IMG/VR virus record: IMGVR_UViG_3300047560_002175
Span: 64,001-128,000 of that record
DNA length: 64,000 bases
Source: a virus
Direction: 5' to 3' (one strand)
Part shown: in pieces, positions 44,220-54,587 of the stretch
How the letters are laid out: every line of letters starts with the position of its first letter
Numbering within the stretch: the first letter of the stretch is position 1
Notes under the pieces: generated by a model
Databases searched by the model: none
What the model saw: only the letters and a program-made list of their open reading frames with translations
Told to the model about the DNA's origin: nothing
Made by a program: the position numbers and the translations under genes

Positions 44220-47200
44220 CTAATTCCAGAATTGAATAGTTTCTTTTTTCTGGGTGCTAACTCCGTCCCCGTTCATGATTGTATGGTAATTTGATGTAAT
44301 AAACTTGTCAACTCGTCCTCTACTATCTATCATAATACGGGTCATATCGTTAAATCTAATTTTAGTTCCGATACCTTTTTCTGCTACTGTTTCAACTTTA
44401 GGTGCAAGTACAGTATTTAAGAAACTGTTATCAGCTCTTATAATATTATATTTTACTCCAGTGTTAACAGTAAACTTATTGATATCACTTGTTAATTTAA
44501 CAACTTGTTTTGATAACGTACTCCAAATTGGTGATTCAAATACTGGAATACTTCTCGATTTAAATATATTTATTCTAGGAGTTCTATTATTGTTAGTAAA
44601 TGTAGAAACAGATTGATTAACTGTTTTACCCCATACAAAGAACATACCTGATGTACTTGGTAAATCATATGGATTCTTAATAATCACCGAATCAGCTGAT
44701 ACAGATTCAATTGAGAATATTCTATCATACCCTGAGTTAGGTTGTAATATTCTAATATACCTACTGTCAATTGTCATTGGTATAGGGTTAATATACAATG
44801 TAACGTATGCTGCTGACGAATCAATTATTGAAAGTATATCATTGCGTTCTTCAAATGCATACCACTCTGCAATTGTTGGTAACGTACTTCTTCCATTTAT
44901 ACCGTTTACATAAATTGGCACATTTGACCATGATAGATAAGATGAAACAGTAGTTGATTCTACTTCTTTACTAACATAACTTTCAATAGAAGTTAGTTTA
45001 GTTGCTGATACTACTTTACTAACTGTAAACTTATTAGGTTCACCTTTAGCGTTATAAGTAATTGCAGTTGAGTTAACAGTAAACTTGTTTGGCTCACCTC
45101 GAATACCTGTTTTAGGTAATGTTACTGAACTCAATGAATTGTTATTTCTTAACTCTCCAACATTATGGAATAATGCTTTATTAAGTGGTTTAATTCTTGA
45201 ATAATACAAATTCTCTTTAGGTGATACAGGCGGTGCAATAGTTACTACTAAATCCTGTGGATAGATTGACGATACTGCTTTTTCAATATATAAATTATCG
45301 GTTACATATAAATCAGTAGGTTGTGGAATTGTTATTGAATTTGTAGTACCTGCAATTACTGTAACATATATCGAATATGGGTAATTTGTTATTTTAACCA
45401 AACTTCCTGTTGGGAATGGTACAAATGTTTGTGCATCAAAATATAATGTTTTAACAGTATTAACACCAGTTAAGTAATGTAGTATATCGTTTTCGTTTGC
45501 ATACCAATTTGCAGTATCTGTAGAAGTCGTAGTAGTATCAACACTTTGTAAACTTACTCTTATTTTAAAATCACCTGGGATAGTATCTGCAGGGAACACT
45601 TCTAATCGATCAGTTTTTGAAACACCAATAGCACCAAGTGATACTGAATTATAGAAAGATACCCCTCGTAAGTTTGGTTGGTTTTCCGCAGCAAATAAGT
45701 TTTCTCTTGGTAATGTTGACTGCCGTATAATACCTTGTGGCATTAAGACTGATGATGCATAGTCTTTAGAATATACAGGAGACGTTACACTAACAATTCT
45801 AATTGGCCCTTTTGGAAAATTAGGAATTGAATTTATTGTAATTGAAAACAAAGTAGAATCAATTACTTCAACTACTTCGCTAAAACTACCATCTACTTGT
45901 TCAATTTTAACAAAATGTCCAGTATAGAAACGCTTATCAACACCTTCAAATGCAAAGAACAATGTTCTCGTTGTTCCAACATTATCAACTACTTCTGAGA
46001 TTACATTAGTATATTCAAATATCAACCAATCAATAATACTTGATTTTGATTCATTGAAAAGATTAACTGAAACATTAGTTGGTACGTTGTAATAGTTGTT
46101 TAATGATGCAGGATCTGGTTTAATTCTTAAATCAAATAATGCTTCGTTTGGTGCTGATAATCTAACACCAATACCTAAATTAACAATACCAGTTGGGAAG
46201 TAAATTGGGAACATATTTGGATTAGCAGTAACAGATTCGTTACGACCAAACTTCAATGTTGGTAACTGATCAGCAAGTCGTTTGTTATCAGTTGATTTAC
46301 CATATTTCCCAGATGCCATAGTTGCATAAAACAGATTCTCGCTTGGAGTACTTGGTTTAGTATTAACTATAACAGTTCTTTGATCAGTTGTTGATATTAT
46401 AATGTTTGATAATATGTTAGAAAGATCAGGTTTTACTACAAACTTAGATGTAGAAAAATTAACTTTTGGTGATTCAAGTATTACATTATTAGGTACTGTG
46501 AATCGATCAACTTTATTAGTTTTTAAAATAGCTTGATCAGCTGTTAATTTCAGTAATTGCGATACTGGGTTTGAAACTGGTGTTTCTGTAGTAGTATAGC
46601 TTGCTGATTTAAACTTAGAAATACTGTAGATATTATTATTGTCTGTATAACTAACAGTTGCATCAACTGAATCAAAGCCCCATTGCATAAACATGTTAGA
46701 AATACTTGGAAAATCAATCGGTTTAACAATTGTAATTGAGTTTGCAGTATTTGAAATTAATGTTACAGTTTGAGAATATCCAGTGTCTTTTATCAATCGA
46801 ACTGAAATATTATTGTATATAGTTGGCATAAAGATGTCGGTAAAATACAATGTAATATTTGGCGATGATAAGTTTGTTGTTGTTAATTTATCAAATTCAA
46901 ATGCATACCATGCTGCAGTATTTGCAGAATTAGAATTTGTACCAATTATAGCAACTGGTGTATTCCATTTAATAACAGGTGTAGTTACAATTGATTTAAC
47001 TTCTCTTGATGCATATGATTTATCGCTTGCAAGTTTAAATAATTGCTGTCTGATATCACCTTTTGATGTTGAAACACTATTTGTTGTTGTGGCTGCATTA
47101 TAAGTCTTAGCAGAACGTAATACTGGACTTATTAACCCATAGAACAAGTTTTCTCTTGCATTAACCGGCGGACGAGTAGCATCAAATACCAATGATTGTG

Positions 47201-50200
47201 GGAAGTACGATGGACTTGAACTGTAAATCGATGTTCCTGCATTAGTTGTAATAAATGCAGATGTTTTTACAAATGATATTGTTGAAAACGTAGTTGCTGT
47301 AACTTGTACAGGATATGTTCCACCGTCTATCATTGATATAGTTACCGTAGAGTTTAATCTGAAAATGTACGATTGCTGTGTAGCAAATGATACCGTAGTT
47401 CCAAAGTAAATGTACAATTCAGAATCTGGAATGTTATCATTTAGAATGGTTATACTTGTAGCAGTTGACGAAAGTACATTAACAGTTTTGAAATATCCAG
47501 TATCATATTTTATTAAAGTAACGGTTGATCCAATAGTTCTTCCAGTTGTATTTGTAAATGTTAGTGTGATATTTACAGGTGCTGCAAGTGGAGTTATTGT
47601 TAAAATATCTGAATCATAAGTATACCAAGTGCTAACATTGTTTAAGGTTGATTTAGTTCTACCTGAAATTAATATAGCAGTATCTACCGATGTAATAACT
47701 GGTGTTAAGTTTTCAATAACTCCTTTAACATTCTCAAATACTTCTAATCTTGGTTTAACTTGATACGAGATTGTATCACCTCTAACTACTGTTGATTGGT
47801 TAACTTTTGAAGTAGTGAATACAGGTGTTGCATCCGATCTTAAAACTGTGCTAATTCTTGTACTACTAATTTTTGGTGTTTCAAACACTACTGTATTAGT
47901 GATTGGTGTTTTTAGCTGTTTAAATGTTACAACCTTAAATGAAGTGTTATCGCTTCTTACAACAATACTTGGTGATGTTTTATTCACTAATGGCACTATA
48001 CCTGCACTGGCTAATTTTGCAGGTGGGCTTTTAAGAATAAATGGTATAACATTTGTATCAAAGTAGCTAACAGTTTCAGTTGTAGTATTTGTACCCATTA
48101 ACATATACATTCCAGATATAGTTGGGAATGCAATAGGCATTGCAATGGTTACTGATGATGTTGTGTATGAAATTAGATCAAATATTCTATCATAGTTTTC
48201 AGCCGGTAAAATTATACGAATTTTATCAATTTTAAAATTACGTGTATTTGAAAAATACAAGGTCAATGTATTTTCCATAGAATCGTATGTTTTTATTGTA
48301 TTGTATAAATCGTCACGTAAGTACCAGTTAGCTACAGATGGTGTTGTGCTTATTCCACTTCTACCAGAAATATAAAATACATCAGATAACCATTTTACAG
48401 TTGGTGTTGTAACTACAGTTGAAACTGTTTTAGATGCATAGTTTTGTACTGATGTAAGTTTAGTAGTTGACGTAGTCTTACCAACCGCTAGTGTAGTTTG
48501 ATCTTGCGCAAGTGTACGATTATAATCATTAACAAATACCGAAGTTGGTAATGTTCTTGATAACAATTTATAATACGTATCGTGCGGAGCATGTCCTGTA
48601 GCAGAAGAAGTTTGCCATCCAGGATATACAAATGGACTTGCATTAGTAACTGTTACAATTGAATTTGTAGTATCGTAGAATCTTGATTTAACAAATGTAA
48701 CCGAATAACTTGTATTGCTCACAACTGGAAATGACAATGCATAGTTATACGTGTTTGATGCTACTTTAACATAAGTTCCAAATCCATTACCAATATAGGA
48801 TGGGAATATAGCAGTTGAGTTAATATAAATGTGTAAGTTTGAAGTACTTGTTAAATCATCTGATGTTGCAATAGTAACACTATCGGTTGTTGATGAAATA
48901 ACAGGAACTACTTTAAAATACCCAGTTGTATAATTTATTAAGGTAATAGATGAACCAATGCTATATGTAGTTGGACCAAAATATAAAGTAACAGTTGCAC
49001 TTGGTGCAAGATTTGTTAATTTGAAAATATTAGATTCAGTTGTATACCAAGAAATTACATTAGTTGTATAGGTTGCTGATCTTCCAATAATTGGAATAGT
49101 ATTTTCAATAGTTTGTGTAACATTAATCGGTTGATCATATGTAAACCCAATGTTATCAAATGTTTCTAATCTTGGTTTAGCTTGATATGCAATCGAATCA
49201 CCTCGCAGCATCGTTTGAAGTAATACTTTTGATACCTGTGGTACTGATGTTTCAACAAAACTTTTTACAGCAAACTTCTCAACAATTGGTGTTTGATTAG
49301 TATTAGTGTATGTAACTGTTTCAATATTAGTTGATGTACCCCATATTGCATACATTCCATTAATGGGTGGGAAATTCCCTGGATTTGTAATTGTTACTGA
49401 GTTAACAGTAGATGAAACAATTGTAAAAATTTGACTGTAACTTACTGTAGGTTGCATAATACGGATCTTATCACCTATCAAAGGATAAGGTGTAGGACCG
49501 TAATATAATGTTATAGTGTTACCAAGATCAGTTGTAGTTATAAAGGTATTTGATTCAAATGCATACCATCTTTGAATAGAAGGATTAGTACTAATGCCTT
49601 TAATACCAGTTATTGGAGTATTTGATCCCCAAATAACTGTAGGTGTTGATACAGTTGATGCCACACCTTTACTTGGATACATTTTATCAACTGATACTAC
49701 CTTAGCAATTTGTTTTGCTAAATTACCAGATGTAACTGTTGTTTTATCGGCAATAACTTTAACTGAAATCGATGTACTGCTAACTTTAATTTTACTTGGT
49801 TCTCCAGTTACTACAATTGCTTTTAATTTTACACTGTTAGATGGTAGTTGTACAGGTGCATCTCTTAATATAGTCAATTGTTTAGTAACATTTGAAACTG
49901 CTGGAATCTCAAACGTCTGTATATTTGATGCTTTAAATAACTTAACAATGTTGATTGAATCGTTAGCAGTGTAAGATACTGAAGTAGTAGTTACATCTTG
50001 TCCCCAAACAAAATACAATCCGGTAATAGCTGGGAAATTTCCAGGATCTTGAATTGTAATTGAGTCATATGTAGATGAAACTGGTATAAAGACTTTATCG
50101 TAACTAGTTGCAGTATTTCTAATTCTTACTCGATTAGTTTTGTTACGTATATTAGATGGGTTAAAGTATAACGTAATATAATCTGAAACAATAGTAGTTG

Positions 50201-53200
50201 AAACGAATGTATTTTTTTCAAATGCATATACATTAGCAATAGATGGATTTGTGCTAAACCCAGTTCTACCAGTAATATAAATTAGTTCATCATACCATAT
50301 TGGAGCAGTTGCACTTGTTATAGTTGATAATTCTTTACTTTGATAATTTCCAATTTTAACTGAAGTTAGAGCCAATAATTGTTTAGCAACATTGCCTTGT
50401 TTAATTTGGTTATTATCATTTGTAAGTTTAACTAGTTGTTTTGCCAATGTTCCGCTTACTGGAGCATCTACTAATTGACCTTGAAACTGTTTAACTTGTT
50501 TAATCAGTGGTACTGAATTTGGATCAGTATAAGTTACATCAGTTTGTGTAGTTGAACGACCCCATGTGAAGTACATTCCTGAGATAGGAGGAAATTCGCG
50601 TGGTGCTTCGATTGTTACTGAGTTAACAGTGGATGACACTACATTAAAGATTTGATTGTATCCAGTGTAAAGTTGTACAACACGAATTTTATCACCACCA
50701 TTATATAAAGTTCTACCTGTGTATAACGTGATGTAATTAGATGCAAGAGCAGTTGGTAAAATGATGTTTAAATCAAACTCGTACCATGCTGCAACTGATG
50801 GATTTGTGCTATGTCCACTAATACCACTAACTGTAATCTGATCTGTATACCATATTACGGTTGGGAATGTTATACTTGTTGCACGTTCTGTACTTGCATA
50901 TTTTCTATCAGATGTAAGTTTGACAATTTGTTTTGCTAAGTTGCCTGAAGTAACAGTTGTTCTATCAGATGCTACTTTAACTGATAGTGTGGTACTACTT
51001 ACTTTGATAGCACTTGGTTCAGCTTTAACTATTATTCCTTTTAATTTTACACTATCGGATGACATCTTAGCAAGTGTATCTCTTAGTGAAATTTTAGAAT
51101 TTATTAATATTCCATTAGCAGGAGTTACACTTGATGAACCTAATCCGGCTGAACCTTTGTTTAATGGTCTTAGCATTGAATAGTACAAGTTTTCTCTTGA
51201 ATTAGTTGGGATAACAGTAGTTACTACTTGAGATTGTAAGTATACCGAAGCAGTAATTCGTTCTATATACAAGTTATCCATTGGCAATATAGTTGCTGGT
51301 TGTAAGAAACTAATTGAATTGACTGTACCTGTAATTACTGTAGCAGTAATTGACATTAGGTCAGATGATATTTTTACAGTTGTGCCATTAGGATATGGAA
51401 CTGCTAATTGCGTATCAAAGAATAATGTTTTAATAGTTGCAGGCGCAGATGTTGTAGTAATAACATTATTTTCAAACGTATACCACTGTAATATGTTGTT
51501 AGTTGCTGTTATTAAGTCAGATGTTTGTCTTGTAGCAAGTAATTTAAAATCACCTGTTATTTTCGTATCTTGGAAAACTTCAAGTCTGTTAGGTTGGCTA
51601 ACATTTGTAACACCTGCAGCTCTATTACCAATTGAGTAATTAAATCCACGTAAGTTAGGTAATGTTTCAGTTGCGTACAAGTTTTCTCTTGGTAATGTAG
51701 TTTGAATAACAACACCGTATTGCATTAATTGTGAAGCAACTAATGATCTACTGTATACTGGGTTTGAAACACTAACAATTGTCATACCGCTAATACTTGA
51801 TGGAAAACCATCAACTTTTGCAAATGTTATGCTAAATGGTGTAGTTGATATTAGTTGTACAGTTGCAGAAAATCCACTTGATAACTGTTCAATTTTAACA
51901 TAGTTGTTTTCATAGAATAGTTTAACTAAACCTTGTGTTGGACTATTAAATGTTAATGTCTGTGTTAATCCAGGAGTTGGTGTAGTTGATGCAACTATTT
52001 GATTTTCGTAAATATACCAAGATACAATATCATAGACTGCAGATTGACCAGTAACTGTTACTGGATTACCTTCAACTACATTATTAAAGTTAGATAACGC
52101 ATACGATTTAACTGGGTCACTTGGTACAGTAAATTTACTGTTAGCTGTAGGAGAAGTTGAAATCCCAGTTGGAATACCAAGTGGATTCATTTTTGCATAT
52201 ATTACTACTGGTGTTGCATCACTAGAGTTTCCTGCATTAATATTAGATAAAACGCCGTATACTTCTTTATAAGTTTTTGCACTATATTTTTGAGGTACTA
52301 CTTTTGAATAGAAGAAGTAATCACATGGTCTTGATGCAGCACCATTTATAAGAATTGAATTTTGATCAATATAGTAATCAGTTGTAGCATATACCCCTAT
52401 ACCAGTATAGTTGATAGGAGGAAGTTGATCAATTTTAAGTTCGGGCAGTGTTGCAAGTTTATGTTTAAGTTTGGTTACTGTTTCAGTAGACAGTGCAATG
52501 TTATTACCTCTAACACCTAATTTAATCTTTGTTAACGCTGATGCAGGTGTTGCGAATACATGTGTATTTGTAACAGTAAGTTTCATAAGTTTAGAAACTA
52601 GTAATTGCGTTGGTTCAGATCTTACAGTTATTAGTTGTTTAGACATACTGCTCAATGATGATAGAGGATTAGGTGCAATTCCATTAACACTTCCGGTTAA
52701 TTTAATAAAATTACCAATGAGTGGAAGAACTGGTAATGATTTAGCAAATATAACCTGCTTGCTTAATTGAGAATAACTAATATCTGCCGATACTGTTTTT
52801 AATTTTGTAATTGATTTAGACAACCCTGATGACACAGGTGCTTCAAATACTTGAGAAGCTCCTGGTTTGTATTTTGTCATAGGTGACATAGAAATTACTG
52901 TTTTATCGGCTACTAATTTTGCTAATACTTTTTCTAATACAGCTGATCTAAGGTTGTTTCCAGACCCAGTACCTATAATTCGTACTCCAGATCGCAATCC
53001 AGGGCTTAAATTAAAGTAGTATAGATTTTCTCGAGGATTAACCGGTGTAGTTACTAATGAAACATTTTCTTGAGGAAATACGGATTTTGTAAAGTTATCA
53101 ATGTATGTCCCATCAGTAAGGAATGCGTCAGACGTATCTAATATTACTGAATTGTTAGTACCTAATGCCACTGTGAATAATTTTGAATATCCATTTGTAT

Positions 53201-54518
53201 TGTTTCTAAGTCTAATAGTGCTACCAGTTGGAAATGGTATTACGATTTGATTTTCAAAATATACAGTTTTAACTAATACTGCAGATGTGCCATATGTTAA
53301 AATATCAGAGTCGAATGCATACCAAATACTTGTATTTGGATTTATAGTTATAAGATCAACTGATTGGCCAGTTATTGCAAAATTCTTATCACCAGTAAGA
53401 GCTTGATGTGTAAATGTTTCTAATTTGCTGTAGCTTGCTAATAAACGAGAATCTGCAAAGAATTGAGAAGTAGAAAATTTTACACCTCTAAAGTTTGGCA
53501 AATTTTCAGATGCAAATAAGTTCTCACGGGCCTTAGTAAGATTAGAAGGAACACCTTTACTTAACATTTCTGACTGCACTACAGATTTTGGATATACTTC
53601 CATAGTAACATTTACTAATCTCAACGCTCCAGTATTTGTAGTAGGAAACCCGTCAACTACATCAAAAGTAATGCTTGCAACTGATGCTTCTCTAATTTGT
53701 ACAATTGCACCAAACCCGGTTGTATCGTATGATATTTTAATTTTTTGATCTTTCTTATATCTTATTGATCCATTTTGAGAATTATCAAAGTATAACGTCT
53801 GTGTATTAACTACAGTCCGAGGTGATGATGTTAAAATTGCAGATTCTTTAATATACCAATCAACAACATTATACCCTAGATTGTACTGTCCGTTAATATA
53901 TATTGGATTGTCAATTTCAGTTGATACGTTGTCAAACCAAGATAATTTAGGTGATACTTCTGGTAAGGTTGTAGTATTAAAGTTGTAATACCAACGTTTT
54001 GCAGATGTTGCTCCAGGTGCTGGAAAAGTAGTTGGTGCAGACGGCACAGGTGTACCTGGAAATAAATCAGTAGTAACGTTTACTAATCTAAGTCCGGCGG
54101 TATTAACTATTGGAAATCCATCAAAGATATCAAAGGTAATACTTATTGGTGTAGATTCTTTAATAGTTACGATCTTGGAAAAACCGTCTCCAAGATATGT
54201 TAGTTTAATATCAGTATTTTTTCGATATAAGATCGCCCCAACTTTATCGGTATTATTAAGATATAAGGTTTGAGTTATAACCGGAGTTCTTATTGTTTTT
54301 GTAAGAATATTGCTTACACTGCTAAGATACCAATCTGCTACATTATATGCAACATTGTATTGGCTACTTATGTAAGTAGGCGAATCAGTTTCAACTGGAC
54401 TGTTTAAATATGTTGATAATTTTCCAAAAACAGATGGAAGATCACATGAAACAAAGCTATCGGTTAATTGAAATGAGTTTGGTGCACCAGGTGCTGGAAA
54501 AATAATATTAGTAGTCAT
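44220..54518 (-). CDS. giant repetitive virion protein, about 3432 aa
   Basis: Start MTTNIIFPAPGAPN is chosen at the first ATG; five more codons could be read from a TTG. The chain is built from about fifteen diverged repeats of roughly 150-250 residues. Each carries a W-Y-x-F/Y-E-x-N strand, then T-L-[YF]-F plus Y-P/I-G, then a hydrophobic SVTI..P..FP.ISGMYF..G segment. PRENLFY motifs recur between groups of repeats. It is likely a long fibre or filament. No SD site is seen: GGTAAATAA lies just before the ATG. Confidence 0.8.
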   Translation of the reverse strand: MTTNIIFPAPGAPNSFQLTDSFVSCDLPSVFGKLSTYLNSPVETDSPTYISSQYNVAYNVADWYLSSVSNILTKTIRTPVITQTLYLNNTDKVGAILYRKNTDIKLTYLGDGFSKIVTIKESTPISITFDIFDGFPIVNTAGLRLVNVTTDLFPGTPVPSAPTTFPAPGATSAKRWYYNFNTTTLPEVSPKLSWFDNVSTEIDNPIYINGQYNLGYNVVDWYIKESAILTSSPRTVVNTQTLYFDNSQNGSIRYKKDQKIKISYDTTGFGAIVQIREASVASITFDVVDGFPTTNTGALRLVNVTMEVYPKSVVQSEMLSKGVPSNLTKARENLFASENLPNFRGVKFSTSQFFADSRLLASYSKLETFTHQALTGDKNFAITGQSVDLITINPNTSIWYAFDSDILTYGTSAVLVKTVYFENQIVIPFPTGSTIRLRNNTNGYSKLFTVALGTNNSVILDTSDAFLTDGTYIDNFTKSVFPQENVSLVTTPVNPRENLYYFNLSPGLRSGVRIIGTGSGNNLRSAVLEKVLAKLVADKTVISMSPMTKYKPGASQVFEAPVSSGLSKSITKLKTVSADISYSQLSKQVIFAKSLPVLPLIGNFIKLTGSVNGIAPNPLSSLSSMSKQLITVRSEPTQLLVSKLMKLTVTNTHVFATPASALTKIKLGVRGNNIALSTETVTKLKHKLATLPELKIDQLPPINYTGIGVYATTDYYIDQNSILINGAASRPCDYFFYSKVVPQKYSAKTYKEVYGVLSNINAGNSSDATPVVIYAKMNPLGIPTGISTSPTANSKFTVPSDPVKSYALSNFNNVVEGNPVTVTGQSAVYDIVSWYIYENQIVASTTPTPGLTQTLTFNSPTQGLVKLFYENNYVKIEQLSSGFSATVQLISTTPFSITFAKVDGFPSSISGMTIVSVSNPVYSRSLVASQLMQYGVVIQTTLPRENLYATETLPNLRGFNYSIGNRAAGVTNVSQPNRLEVFQDTKITGDFKLLATRQTSDLITATNNILQWYTFENNVITTTSAPATIKTLFFDTQLAVPYPNGTTVKISSDLMSITATVITGTVNSISFLQPATILPMDNLYIERITASVYLQSQVVTTVIPTNSRENLYYSMLRPLNKGSAGLGSSSVTPANGILINSKISLRDTLAKMSSDSVKLKGIIVKAEPSAIKVSSTTLSVKVASDRTTVTSGNLAKQIVKLTSDRKYASTERATSITFPTVIWYTDQITVSGISGHSTNPSVAAWYEFDLNIILPTALASNYITLYTGRTLYNGGDKIRVVQLYTGYNQIFNVVSSTVNSVTIEAPREFPPISGMYFTWGRSTTQTDVTYTDPNSVPLIKQVKQFQGQLVDAPVSGTLAKQLVKLTNDNNQIKQGNVAKQLLALTSVKIGNYQSKELSTITSATAPIWYDELIYITGRTGFSTNPSIANVYAFEKNTFVSTTIVSDYITLYFNPSNIRNKTNRVRIRNTATSYDKVFIPVSSTYDSITIQDPGNFPAITGLYFVWGQDVTTTSVSYTANDSINIVKLFKASNIQTFEIPAVSNVTKQLTILRDAPVQLPSNSVKLKAIVVTGEPSKIKVSSTSISVKVIADKTTVTSGNLAKQIAKVVSVDKMYPSKGVASTVSTPTVIWGSNTPITGIKGISTNPSIQRWYAFESNTFITTTDLGNTITLYYGPTPYPLIGDKIRIMQPTVSYSQIFTIVSSTVNSVTITNPGNFPPINGMYAIWGTSTNIETVTYTNTNQTPIVEKFAVKSFVETSVPQVSKVLLQTMLRGDSIAYQAKPRLETFDNIGFTYDQPINVTQTIENTIPIIGRSATYTTNVISWYTTESNIFKLTNLAPSATVTLYFGPTTYSIGSSITLINYTTGYFKVVPVISSTTDSVTIATSDDLTSTSNLHIYINSTAIFPSYIGNGFGTYVKVASNTYNYALSFPVVSNTSYSVTFVKSRFYDTTNSIVTVTNASPFVYPGWQTSSATGHAPHDTYYKLLSRTLPTSVFVNDYNRTLAQDQTTLAVGKTTSTTKLTSVQNYASKTVSTVVTTPTVKWLSDVFYISGRSGISTTPSVANWYLRDDLYNTIKTYDSMENTLTLYFSNTRNFKIDKIRIILPAENYDRIFDLISYTTSSVTIAMPIAFPTISGMYMLMGTNTTTETVSYFDTNVIPFILKSPPAKLASAGIVPLVNKTSPSIVVRSDNTSFKVVTFKQLKTPITNTVVFETPKISSTRISTVLRSDATPVFTTSKVNQSTVVRGDTISYQVKPRLEVFENVKGVIENLTPVITSVDTAILISGRTKSTLNNVSTWYTYDSDILTITPLAAPVNITLTFTNTTGRTIGSTVTLIKYDTGYFKTVNVLSSTATSITILNDNIPDSELYIYFGTTVSFATQQSYIFRLNSTVTISMIDGGTYPVQVTATTFSTISFVKTSAFITTNAGTSIYSSSPSYFPQSLVFDATRPPVNARENLFYGLISPVLRSAKTYNAATTTNSVSTSKGDIRQQLFKLASDKSYASREVKSIVTTPVIKWNTPVAIIGTNSNSANTAAWYAFEFDKLTTTNLSSPNITLYFTDIFMPTIYNNISVRLIKDTGYSQTVTLISNTANSITIVKPIDFPSISNMFMQWGFDSVDATVSYTDNNNIYSISKFKSASYTTTETPVSNPVSQLLKLTADQAILKTNKVDRFTVPNNVILESPKVNFSTSKFVVKPDLSNILSNIIISTTDQRTVIVNTKPSTPSENLFYATMASGKYGKSTDNKRLADQLPTLKFGRNESVTANPNMFPIYFPTGIVNLGIGVRLSAPNEALFDLRIKPDPASLNNYYNVPTNVSVNLFNESKSSIIDWLIFEYTNVISEVVDNVGTTRTLFFAFEGVDKRFYTGHFVKIEQVDGSFSEVVEVIDSTLFSITINSIPNFPKGPIRIVSVTSPVYSKDYASSVLMPQGIIRQSTLPRENLFAAENQPNLRGVSFYNSVSLGAIGVSKTDRLEVFPADTIPGDFKIRVSLQSVDTTTTSTDTANWYANENDILHYLTGVNTVKTLYFDAQTFVPFPTGSLVKITNYPYSIYVTVIAGTTNSITIPQPTDLYVTDNLYIEKAVSSIYPQDLVVTIAPPVSPKENLYYSRIKPLNKALFHNVGELRNNNSLSSVTLPKTGIRGEPNKFTVNSTAITYNAKGEPNKFTVSKVVSATKLTSIESYVSKEVESTTVSSYLSWSNVPIYVNGINGRSTLPTIAEWYAFEERNDILSIIDSSAAYVTLYINPIPMTIDSRYIRILQPNSGYDRIFSIESVSADSVIIKNPYDLPSTSGMFFVWGKTVNQSVSTFTNNNRTPRINIFKSRSIPVFESPIWSTLSKQVVKLTSDINKFTVNTGVKYNIIRADNSFLNTVLAPKVETVAEKGIGTKIRFNDMTRIMIDSRGRVDKFITSNYHTIMNGDGVSTQKKETIQFWN

Positions 54519-54531
54519 GTTATTATTTACC

Positions 54532-54562
54532 AAAAAAATAGCTGCGGGTTAGGCAGCTATTT
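54532..54562 (-). terminator. rho-independent terminator
   Basis: AATAGCTGC/GCAGCTATT followed by seven U on the minus strand. It ends the 1021-residue gene transcript just before the giant repeat gene starts. Confidence 0.85.
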
Positions 54563-54587
54563 CTTGTTTACCTAAACAACTGGTAAA

